From positions 1 through 64,000 of the forward strand of contig DATKBT010000076.1 of the NCBI GenBank assembly GCA_035546295.1: a stretch of 64,000 bases of DNA, read 5' to 3'. The notes under the pieces are model-generated. The model made no database searches. It was not told where the DNA came from and worked only from the letters and a program-made list of their open reading frames with translations. Positions 41,201 to 47,490 of the stretch are shown here, in pieces. This DNA is from DATKBT01 sp035546295 (GTDB lineage: Bacteria; Acidobacteriota; Thermoanaerobaculia; Multivoradales; Multivoraceae). Numbering within the stretch: position 1 is the first letter of the stretch; each line of letters opens with the position of its first letter. A program made the position numbers and the translations under genes.

Positions 41201-41364
41201 GCCGATCGCAGGAAGCGGGGTTCGATCACCACCTGGTGAAGCCGATCGATGTCGGCTTTCTCCTCGAGCAGCTCGGCTCCTCGGCACTGACCCGTGACAG
41301 CAGCTGGATGCGCGGCGCCACCTCGCGCCGCCAGGGCGCCCGGGAGGCGACCCCGGAGAGCTGA
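38245..41364 (+). CDS. Membrane multi-PAS hybrid histidine kinase
   Basis: A 1,039-residue sensor kinase. A KdpD-like DUF4118 membrane region (about 18-118, three to four helices, with a YLACDLLFIEP motif) is followed by four PAS-type modules (about 128-248, 262-372, 380-492, 510-635). The HisKA helix has LAHELRNPLAPI with H660. The ATPase domain (about 750-875) has NLLQNACKYS, DRGVGI, and GGLGIGLTL. The C-terminal receiver (about 898-1010) has D947 (LLDVGLPG) and the KP motif at 999-1000. It probably senses several inputs, redox or light among them, but no cofactor residue could be assigned. The start truncates a neighbouring cysteine synthase remnant. Confidence 0.92.
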   Translation: MEDLGEGRGLLSERSASATIGYAVAVLATALAVGLRWVMDPWLGSELGLVTSFAAVAAVAWLGGRGPAILATVAGYLACDLLFIEPRGAIGPADPSHLLGLFAYLLSCSLIIVLAEAYRRYRRDTLDRQRLLTVTLASIGDAVVTTDPLGRVTNLNPVAVSLTGWPVAEAIGKPLETIFRALDEQTRRPIDNPALRALREGAIVGLANHTVLIAKDGVERAIDDSAAPIVGDDGKVEGCVLVFRDVTERRRAEQAVARNERELADFFEHAPMAMHWVGADGVILRANRAELELLGYSREELVGRPVADFHVDRPTIEGVLEDLRAGKTVTGQAARLRCKDGSVRDVIIHSSPLIENGVFLHSRCLTVDVTGPRQLQETQARLAAIVADSDDAIVSKTLEGVIQSWNEGAERLLGYSADEVLGQSINLIVPPELRDEEKTILERLRRGERIHHFETVRVRKDGRRIDISLTVSPVRDEEGRVIGASKVARDITQRKRSEEALRDSRERERERVRELDAVLRTTPVAIMIAHDPGCEVVTGNPTAHELHRLAEGENLSAASAAPDRLPFFEDRKGEPLRSEEMPLRIAASRGIEVRDVELDLVFEEGARRHIYGNAAPLRAADGTPVGAVAAFMDITALEEAQRALNEADRRKDEFLATLAHELRNPLAPIRSSLEILGRGDLAPERAEEARETIDRQVSHLVRLVDDLLDVSRITRGNLRLRKARVELEPLIRQAIETCRPLLDFARQTVEIVLPERPLYLEADPVRLTQVFGNLLQNACKYSEEGASITIAAEVRSSRIAISVTDRGVGIPADKLDVIFEMFSQVGEAAEDPRGGLGIGLTLVKRLVELHGGVVSAHSEGQGRGSVFVVELPLARAPASTPAPAPVPTREKRGTAKRRILVVDDNRDSVRSLATLLDIEGHEIFTAYDGLEAVEQAERARPGVILLDVGLPGINGHEACRRIREQPWGHDMVIIAITGWGQDNDRRRSQEAGFDHHLVKPIDVGFLLEQLGSSALTRDSSWMRGATSRRQGAREATPES

Positions 41365-41367
41365 TCG

Positions 41368-41440
41368 TAGGGTGAAAGCTGCGCGGATCAGGGCCTCGAG
41401 GAACCCGAACTCGGCGCCTCGAGGGAGCCCTTCAGCCTAC
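41368..41440. terminator. Convergent long hairpin
   Basis: CCTCGAGG at 41394-41401 pairs with CCTCGAGG at 41417-41424 around a 15-base loop. An outer imperfect stem joins GTAGGGTGAAAGC (41368-41380) to GCCCTTCAGCCTAC (41427-41440). It fills the 72-base gap between two convergent genes and includes the TAG stop of the minus-strand kinase, which suits a bidirectional terminator. Confidence 0.5.
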
Positions 41441-44118
41441 GGAGCGGACGCGATCGCCGGCAGCCCCAGACTGCGCACGCCAGATCGGAACGCCGGCTCC
41501 TCGCGGACCGAGTCGAAGACCGGATCGGAAAGCATGTCGAGCACCAGCCGGTTGCGTTCGCCGAAGGCCTTTTCGATCCAGTGCAGGGCGGCATCGCGGG
41601 AGCCCGATCGCAGAGACTGCCGGGCCAGATGATAGGCCGGCACGTACTCGCCCCGCTGCGCGCGAGCCGTCAGATCGTCTCGTCTCGTCCGGGCGTAGGC
41701 GCCGGTGGCGGCGTCGAGCCCGCCTGCGCGGTAGGTCTCGTCGAGCGTGGCCGCCTGCTCGGTGCGGCCGGTCAGGATCAGCGCCTGATGCCAGGCCGAA
41801 ACCGCCTCGTGGGCGCGTCCCAGCTCGAGGTAGACGTCGGCGAGACCTTCCACCGTCGCGACATCGTCGGGGTCGAGCTCGAGCGCGCGGCGGTAGAGGC
41901 TCGCCGCCCTCTCGTAGCGACGATCGAGGTACTCCCACCGTGCGGCGAAGGTGTAGGTGCGCGCGGAGCCCGGATCCTGGTCGAGCGCAACCTGGCGGAT
42001 GCGCCGGGCCTCCTCCCGACGACCGAGGCCTGCGAGGATCGAGGAGTAGTGGAGGGTGGCTTCCGGGAAGACCCTCACCGCCCGCTCCATCATTCGCTCT
42101 CCGTCGGCCCAGTCGCGACGCCAGTAGATTGCGATCGAGGCCTGCAGCGAGGCCAGCTCCGGCAGGTCCGGATCGAGCTCGAGCACACGCTCGGCGGCAC
42201 GCTCGGCCTGCGGCCAGTGCTCGGCCGGGTTCCCCAGACCGTTGGCGGCGGCGAACCCGTGGTAGTGCCCGAGCCCGGTCCAGGCGAGGGCATACCGTGG
42301 ATCGACCGCGATCGCACGCTCGAAGGCGCTCCGGCTGCGCAGGTAGTCGCTGCGCGACAGCTTGTTCCAGTAGTAACGGCCCTCGAGGTAGAGCCGGTAC
42401 GCCTCGACGTCGTCGGTGTGGAGCTGCGCCACGCGCTCCTGCTCGGCCCCGCTGAGGCTGCGATGGAGGTGGTCGAGGACGTCGGCCGTGACCTCTTCGT
42501 GGAGCGACGTGAGCTCCGAGAGGCCGAGCTCGTAGCGGCGTCCCCACAGGTGGGAGTCGTCTCGCGCATCGACCAGCTCGACGCTCATCGTCAGGCGATC
42601 GCCCCGGCTCTCGAGACGGCCCGTCAGCACGCTGCGCACGTCGAGCTCACGTCCGATCTCGCGCGAGGTCGACAGCGGCCGCCCCTTGTACCGGAAGACC
42701 GCGGCCCGAGAGACGACGCGCAAGCCGCCGGACTGAGCGAGACTTTGGATGAGGCTCTCGGTCACGCCGTCGCTGAGGTAGTCGAGCTCGGGGTCGCTGC
42801 TCCCGTTGTCGAGCGGCAGCACTGCGATCGAGTCGATCCGCGATAGACCCCAGAGCCCCAGCAGGCGCCAGGAGCCGAGCAGCGCAGCCACCACGACGAG
42901 CGCCAGCCCGGCCATCCCCGCTGGCGATCGCGCGCGCGGGCGGATCGTCCCCCGGGAGCTCGTTGCGCGGGGAGGCGAGCGCGGAGTCGACAGAGCTCCG
43001 GCGCCGTTGCGCTCGCGCCAACCGGTCGCCCCTCGAGCCGACCGCCACTCCCCGCGTCGCTGCTTCAGCTCCAGCGCGAGGGTCGCCGCGTCCGAGAATC
43101 GGTCGGCGCGGTCCTTGGCCAGGATCCGAGCCACCAGCTCGTCGACGCCGGCGGGCAGCCCCGACCGGCGGCGGCTCGGCGGCTCGGGCGCCGCCAGCAG
43201 GATGCTCGCCAGCAGATCGGACGGCGTCTCGGCTTCGAACGGACGGCTGCCGGTGACCATCTCGTAGAGCACCACGCCGAGGCTCCAGAGGTCGCTGCGG
43301 GCGTCGATCGGCCGTCCGCGCGCCTGCTCCGGGGACATGTAGGCGAGGGTGCCCAGCACCGCGCCCTCGAGCGTGGCGCTGGGCCCCGCGGGCTCGCCGC
43401 CGAGGGCCGATGGACGCAGGCTCTTGGCGATCCCGAAGTCGAGGATCTTGACCAGTCCGTCCGGGCGCAGCATCACGTTCTCGGGCTTGATGTCGCGATG
43501 GACGAGGCCGGCTCGATGAGCCGCAGCCAGCCCCAGGGCGATCTGAGCGGCGACGTCGAGCGCAACGTCGATCTCGAGGGGCCCCCGTTCGAGGCGCTGC
43601 CTGAGGCTCTCGCCTTCGACCAGCTCGGTGACCAGCAGGTCGAAGTCGTCGTGCTCTGCGATCTCGTGGACCGTGACGATGTTCGGATGGTTGAGCGCCG
43701 AGGCGGCGAGCGCCTCGCGGCGGAATCGCCGGCGCCGATCGAGATCCTCACGCAGGTGGGCGGGAACCAGCTTGAGCGCCACCGCACGCTCGAGGAGCGG
43801 ATCGCGAGCCCGGTACACCTCGCCCATGCCGCCGGTGCCGATGCGCGCCTCGACCTCGAATCGTCCCACTCGCCCGCCGACCAGGCTCGATCCCGCTCCG
43901 CGAGCGATCAGCCGGGCGGCCTCCGGCACCACGTCCTCCTCGAGGAAGCCGTCCTCCCGGTCATGCGCCAGCAGCAGCTCGACCTCGCGGCGCAGCCCCT
44001 CGTCGCCCGCGCACTCGCGATCGAGGAAGCGCCGGCGGTCTCCCTCGCCGAGACCGAGCGATGCGTTGAACAGCTCGTCGATCCGCCGCCAGCGCTCCGG
44101 GCTCATGGAGGGGTTCAT
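41437..44118 (-). CDS. Ser/Thr protein kinase with TolB/FlgO-like and TPR domains
   Basis: An 893-residue kinase. A short N-terminal segment typical of ECF-linked kinases (SPERWRRIDELFNASL, 5-20) precedes the kinase domain (about 86-345), which has GTGGMGEV, K116, HRDIKPEN with D209, and DFG 227-229. A membrane helix (about 402-420) is followed by an extracytoplasmic FlgO/TolB N-terminal-like domain (430-530, RIDSIAVLPLDNGSSDPE, YLSDGVTESLIQSLAQ). TPR-like helical repeats fill about 565-870 (for example YALAWTGLGHYHGFAAANG and RALELDPDDVATVEGLADVY). Its ATG overlaps the stop of the ECF sigma gene (ATGA). Kinase and sigma factor form one signalling unit. Confidence 0.93.
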   Translation of the reverse strand: MNPSMSPERWRRIDELFNASLGLGEGDRRRFLDRECAGDEGLRREVELLLAHDREDGFLEEDVVPEAARLIARGAGSSLVGGRVGRFEVEARIGTGGMGEVYRARDPLLERAVALKLVPAHLREDLDRRRRFRREALAASALNHPNIVTVHEIAEHDDFDLLVTELVEGESLRQRLERGPLEIDVALDVAAQIALGLAAAHRAGLVHRDIKPENVMLRPDGLVKILDFGIAKSLRPSALGGEPAGPSATLEGAVLGTLAYMSPEQARGRPIDARSDLWSLGVVLYEMVTGSRPFEAETPSDLLASILLAAPEPPSRRRSGLPAGVDELVARILAKDRADRFSDAATLALELKQRRGEWRSARGATGWRERNGAGALSTPRSPPRATSSRGTIRPRARSPAGMAGLALVVVAALLGSWRLLGLWGLSRIDSIAVLPLDNGSSDPELDYLSDGVTESLIQSLAQSGGLRVVSRAAVFRYKGRPLSTSREIGRELDVRSVLTGRLESRGDRLTMSVELVDARDDSHLWGRRYELGLSELTSLHEEVTADVLDHLHRSLSGAEQERVAQLHTDDVEAYRLYLEGRYYWNKLSRSDYLRSRSAFERAIAVDPRYALAWTGLGHYHGFAAANGLGNPAEHWPQAERAAERVLELDPDLPELASLQASIAIYWRRDWADGERMMERAVRVFPEATLHYSSILAGLGRREEARRIRQVALDQDPGSARTYTFAARWEYLDRRYERAASLYRRALELDPDDVATVEGLADVYLELGRAHEAVSAWHQALILTGRTEQAATLDETYRAGGLDAATGAYARTRRDDLTARAQRGEYVPAYHLARQSLRSGSRDAALHWIEKAFGERNRLVLDMLSDPVFDSVREEPAFRSGVRSLGLPAIASAP

Positions 44119-44687
44119 CCGGACTCGATCTCGCGTCTCAGGAACGCCCTTGCGCCGCGCCAGTCGCGAGTGACCGTGTCAGGGTGCACCCCGAGCACCT
44201 CGGCGGTCTCCTCGACGCTCAACCCGCCGAAGTAGCGCATCTCGACGACGCGGCTCTTCCTGAGGTCGACTCGCGACAGAGACCGCAGGGCATCGTCGAG
44301 CGCCACCAGCGCGTCGGCGCGTCGATCGTCGAGGACGCAGGCCTCGTCGAGCGGCAGAGGACGAATGCCGCCACCGCGTTTGGCGAAGGCGACCCGGCGT
44401 GCGTGATCGACCAGGATGCGACGCATCACGGTGGCCGCGATCGCGAAGAAGTGGGCGCGGTTCTGCCATTCGACGCGCTGGCGCACGAGCTTCAGGTAAG
44501 CCTCGTTGACCAGCGCGGTGGTCTGCAGCGTGTGGCCGGGGCGCTCGCGACCGAGATAGCCGTGAGCCAGACGGTGGAGCTCCGCTTCGACCAGGGGCAG
44601 CAGCCGGTCGAATGCGCCCTGGTCGCCGCCGCCCCAGGCCTGGAGCAACTCGGTGACGTCCTCGGTCGAGGATCTGGCCTCGCTCAA
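44115..44687 (-). CDS. ECF-type RNA polymerase sigma factor
   Basis: A 190-residue extracytoplasmic-function sigma factor of the kinase-linked type (TIGR02999-like). Region 2 lies within VTELLQAWGGGDQGAFDRLLPLVEAELHRLAHGYL and TLQTTALVNEAYLKL. A spacer with HFFAIAATVMRRILVDHARR follows, and region 4 ends in VVEMRYFGGLSVEETAEVLGVHPDTVTRDW. No anti-sigma gene accompanies it. The four-base overlap with the downstream kinase gene suggests control by phosphorylation. Confidence 0.93.
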   Translation of the reverse strand: MSEARSSTEDVTELLQAWGGGDQGAFDRLLPLVEAELHRLAHGYLGRERPGHTLQTTALVNEAYLKLVRQRVEWQNRAHFFAIAATVMRRILVDHARRVAFAKRGGGIRPLPLDEACVLDDRRADALVALDDALRSLSRVDLRKSRVVEMRYFGGLSVEETAEVLGVHPDTVTRDWRGARAFLRREIESG

Positions 44688-45105
44688 CGCCGCGGCTCCG
44701 ACCGGGACGACGCCCGGCTCGGCGCGGCCGGCGCCCCGACCTCCGGCGGTCGGCGAGCCCGAACCGGAGTCGCTGCGGTCGAAGGCTGCGGAGGGGGCAT
44801 GCGCGTTGGAAGGCCGGCTCGTCCGCTGGCGGGCCGGATCCGGGCGAATCGGCTGTGCCGAGACCCCGGCTGCCGGTCTCCGTCTCCGGGTGAGAGGAGT
44901 CTACGGCGTTCGGTCGGCAATGCGCCAGGGAGGGGGCCTGGATGCCTGCTGCACGGAGGCGCAGCCTCTTCCCCGCGCGACCCGATGGCGCTCCCCCCAC
45001 CGCGAAGGCGAGCCGGAAATCTCGATGCCGGCTGTCGCGGCGCGATCGCGCGTGTCAGGAGAACGACCTCGCGCGAGAGAGCGCGAGACCGAAAGGAGTC
45101 TCGAG
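44688..45105. other. Divergent intergenic region
   Basis: 418 bases between the ECF sigma gene (minus) and a secreted protein (plus). No credible gene was seen. It must contain the ECF-kinase promoter, which could be self-recognised, but no pair of boxes stands out. Confidence 0.45.
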
Positions 45106-45654
45106 ATGACGACTTGCGATTGGACCCCCTCCACCCGCCCGGCCCGGACCGCGGCGGCCCTGCTGTCGATCCTGCTCGCGGCGCCGCTGGCGGCGCTCGC
45201 GGCCGAGGCCAGGACGCTCGAGCGAGCAGACGACCAGGGCCGGGTCGCCAGTGGGCGACTGGTCGGCACCTGGGAGTTCCAGGTCACCTTCGTGCAGTGC
45301 GACACCGGCACGCCGGTGGCTCCGACGTTCACCTCGCTGCACACCTACCTGCCCGGCGGGTCCGCACTCGAGCAGGGCAGCACCGCCGGCCGCTCGCCCG
45401 CCATCTCGCGGACCGTGGGTCAGGGGGTGTGGGAACGGGAGAGCCCCGGTCTCTTCCACGCCATCTTCAAGTTCTTCACCTTCGACGTGAACGGGCAGGT
45501 GGTCTCCCGCGTCGAGATCGACGAGCTGGTCGAGTTCCAGAGCGGCGACGAGATCATCCACTACGGCGTCGGACGGGTCTTCAGCCCCACCGGGGTCGAA
45601 GTCGCCAGCAACTGCTTCACGGGCACCGGCGTGCGGATGGAGCTCCCGGAGTAG
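45106..45654 (+). CDS. Small exported protein of unknown function
   Basis: A 182-residue protein with a signal peptide (about 12-33, AALLSILLAAPLAALAAEA). The mature part, about 145 residues, looks like a small beta barrel: LVGTWEFQVTFVQCDTGTPV, QGVWERESPGLFHAIFKFFTF, FQSGDEIIHYGVGRV. Two cysteines (CDTG and NCFTG) may form a disulfide. It has the general look of a lipocalin-like/calycin secreted protein, but I cannot name a family. The start at 45106 is backed by GAAAGGAG eight bases upstream. Confidence 0.75.
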   Translation: MTTCDWTPSTRPARTAAALLSILLAAPLAALAAEARTLERADDQGRVASGRLVGTWEFQVTFVQCDTGTPVAPTFTSLHTYLPGGSALEQGSTAGRSPAISRTVGQGVWERESPGLFHAIFKFFTFDVNGQVVSRVEIDELVEFQSGDEIIHYGVGRVFSPTGVEVASNCFTGTGVRMELPE

Positions 45655-45972
45655 CCAGTTCGACGCGGGATCAGAAGACCAAGTTCGAGGGAACCCGACG
45701 AACGTCGGCCCCGGCGTCCTGTGCCCGCCGGGGCCGCGCGATCGTCAGAAGCTGACGGGTCGACTCGTCCAGCGTTTCCGAATTCTCGCGATTCGTCGCG
45801 CGCGATCCCTGACCATCCCTGAACCGATGCGCACCCGCTGCGCGCGAGCTGCGGGCGGCGCGGCGGTCGAGCTCCGATCTTCCGGGCGACCTCGTAGACT
45901 CGGAGCGCGCAAGCGCGAACCCGCCGGAGATCCCAGATCCCACAGGACCTGCCCTTCCACCTCGTCGCGCTC
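45655..45972. other. Spacer with no gene seen
   Basis: 318 bases between two plus-strand genes. Apart from a short CATCCCTGA direct repeat near 45812 nothing stands out. Confidence 0.4.
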
Positions 45973-47016
45973 GTGACCATGCTTCTCGCGGCCCTCGTCG
46001 CGCTTCGAGCTGGCGGTCGCCGGAGCCACTGGTCGGCCGCCATCGCGGCCGGCGACGCGATCCTGCTGGGGGCGGCCGTGCTGCTCGCTCGCGAGCTCTT
46101 CCACTTCTCCCGCCTCTGCGCGTGGCTGCTCTTCCTCTACCTGCCGTTCCAGCTCCTGGCGGTCGGCCTGCTCCCTCGGCCCGCGCGGCGGATGACGCCA
46201 GTGCTCGCGCTGCTGGCCGTCGGGCTGTGGACGGTCGCGGTCGACGCGTTCCTGATCGAGCCCCGGTGGCTCGAGGTGACCACGATCGAGCTCGCCTCGC
46301 CGCGCGTCGCGGAGCCGACCCGGGTGGTCGTCCTGGCGGATCTCCAGACCGACCGGATCGGCCACTACGAGCGGGCGGTGTCGGCTCGGCTGCGCGCGCT
46401 CGAGCCTGACCTCCTCCTTCTGACCGGCGACTACCTGCAGCTCGACGGTGAAGCGCGAAGACGGCAGACGCCCGGCTTTCGATCGCTCTTCCAGGACCTC
46501 GATCCGGCGCTCGGCGCCTTCGCCGTCCGGGGCAACGTCGATGCCGAGGGCTGGGACGGTCTTTTCGAGGGAACGCCCGTGATCCCTCTTGCCCAAACAC
46601 AGTCGCGCCACGTCTCGCCGTGGCTGACGATGACCGGCCTCGGCCTCCGGGACTCCTTCGACGTCGCGCTGCGCTTGCCGCGTCCCGGCGCGGGATTCCA
46701 CGTCGTGTTCGGTCACGGGCCGGACTTCTCCCTCGGCGAGGTCGAGGCCGATCTGCTCGTCGCAGGCCACACCCACGGCGGCCAGGTCCGCCTGCCCCTG
46801 ATCGGCCCGCTGGTCACGTTCTCGGCCATTCCGCGAAGCCAGGCGGCCGGGATCAGCGAGCTCTCCGGGGGGCGCACCCTGGTCGTCTCGCGCGGCGTGG
46901 GGATGGAGCGCGGGAGCGCTCCTCGGCTCCGCTTCCTCTGCCGGCCCCAGCTCGTCGTGATCGACCTCGTGCCCGGCGGGCGCGCGACGGCCGTGGACGA
47001 CGAGCCCGAGCAGTAG
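45973..47016 (+). CDS. Membrane metallophosphoesterase with altered metal ligands
   Basis: A 347-residue protein with about three N-terminal membrane helices (1-95) and a calcineurin-type phosphoesterase domain (about 110-335) of the YkuE/YaeI group. Motifs are LADLQTD (123-125, D-x-Q where the family has D-x-H), LTGDY (G152-D153), VRGNVD (GNVD 187-190 in place of GNH[DE]), FGHGPDF (H248), and AGHTHGGQ (265-271). The last block is normal. Loss of two usual histidines should change metal binding, though the rest of the fold is well kept. The GTG at 45973 or the ATG at 45979 can start it. Confidence 0.85.
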   Translation: MTMLLAALVALRAGGRRSHWSAAIAAGDAILLGAAVLLARELFHFSRLCAWLLFLYLPFQLLAVGLLPRPARRMTPVLALLAVGLWTVAVDAFLIEPRWLEVTTIELASPRVAEPTRVVVLADLQTDRIGHYERAVSARLRALEPDLLLLTGDYLQLDGEARRRQTPGFRSLFQDLDPALGAFAVRGNVDAEGWDGLFEGTPVIPLAQTQSRHVSPWLTMTGLGLRDSFDVALRLPRPGAGFHVVFGHGPDFSLGEVEADLLVAGHTHGGQVRLPLIGPLVTFSAIPRSQAAGISELSGGRTLVVSRGVGMERGSAPRLRFLCRPQLVVIDLVPGGRATAVDDEPEQ

Positions 47017-47041
47017 CCTGCCCTTGCCGTGCGCACGGTCC

Positions 47042-47081
47042 ATCTGTAGACTGCCTTTATCTGTAGACTGACAGATATCAG
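47042..47081 (+). promoter_or_regulatory. Candidate PadR 2 operator
   Basis: ATCTGTAGACTG occurs at 47042-47053 and again at 47059-47070. The second copy forms a palindrome with ACAGAT (ATCTGT, six bases, ACAGAT, 47059-47076). It ends in ATATCAGT about 20 bases before the PadR start, where an autorepressor should bind. Confidence 0.55.
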
Positions 47082-47100
47082 TCATCCGACCGACACCGAG

Positions 47101-47490
47101 ATGGACCCGACCGATCACCTGCCTCTCGCGCCCCGCGACCTCCTCATCCTCGCCGTGCTCTCCGAGGGGCCAACGCATGGCTACGGCCTGATCAAGTCGG
47201 TCGAAGCGCGATCGCGTGCGGGGGTCCTGCTCGACCCCGCGAACCTCTACCGGGTGCTCCGGAGGATGCGCAACGACGGATGGATCCGCCAGACCCGGAG
47301 CGAGGCGACCCCGACCGAGGCGACCCCAACCGCGGCGAACCCGCGGGGCATCGCCGAGACCGATGGGAACGACGGCGCGCGCCGCCGCACCTACGAGATC
47401 ACGTCCGAGGGTCGCTCGATTCTCGCGGCCGAGCTGTCCCGGCTCGAGCTGCTGCTCGAGCAGGCGCGGTCCACGGCGAGCCGAACGTGA
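47101..47490 (+). CDS. PadR-family transcriptional regulator 2
   Basis: A 129-residue PadR winged-helix protein: LAPRDLLILAVLSEGPTHGYGLIKSVE, ANLYRVLRRMRNDGWI, and RRRTYEITSEGRSIL. The wing tip has an inserted repeat, EATPTEATPTAANP, encoded by three 15-base units, which lengthens the usual hairpin between the wing strands. The stop overlaps the next permease start (GTGA). Confidence 0.92.
   Translation: MDPTDHLPLAPRDLLILAVLSEGPTHGYGLIKSVEARSRAGVLLDPANLYRVLRRMRNDGWIRQTRSEATPTEATPTAANPRGIAETDGNDGARRRTYEITSEGRSILAAELSRLELLLEQARSTASRT
47302..47346. repeat. 15-bp coding repeat in PadR 2
   Basis: GAGGCGACCCCGACC (47302-47316) and GAGGCGACCCCAACC (47317-47331) are followed by a degenerate third unit to 47346. 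It encodes the EATPT repeats in the wing loop of the regulator. Confidence 0.8.

Noticed and set aside
37549..41232. 1,227-codon minus-strand frame opposite the hybrid histidine kinase
   Set aside because: It mirrors the codon structure of the kinase in high-GC DNA. Only its last part coincides with the cysteine synthase remnant.
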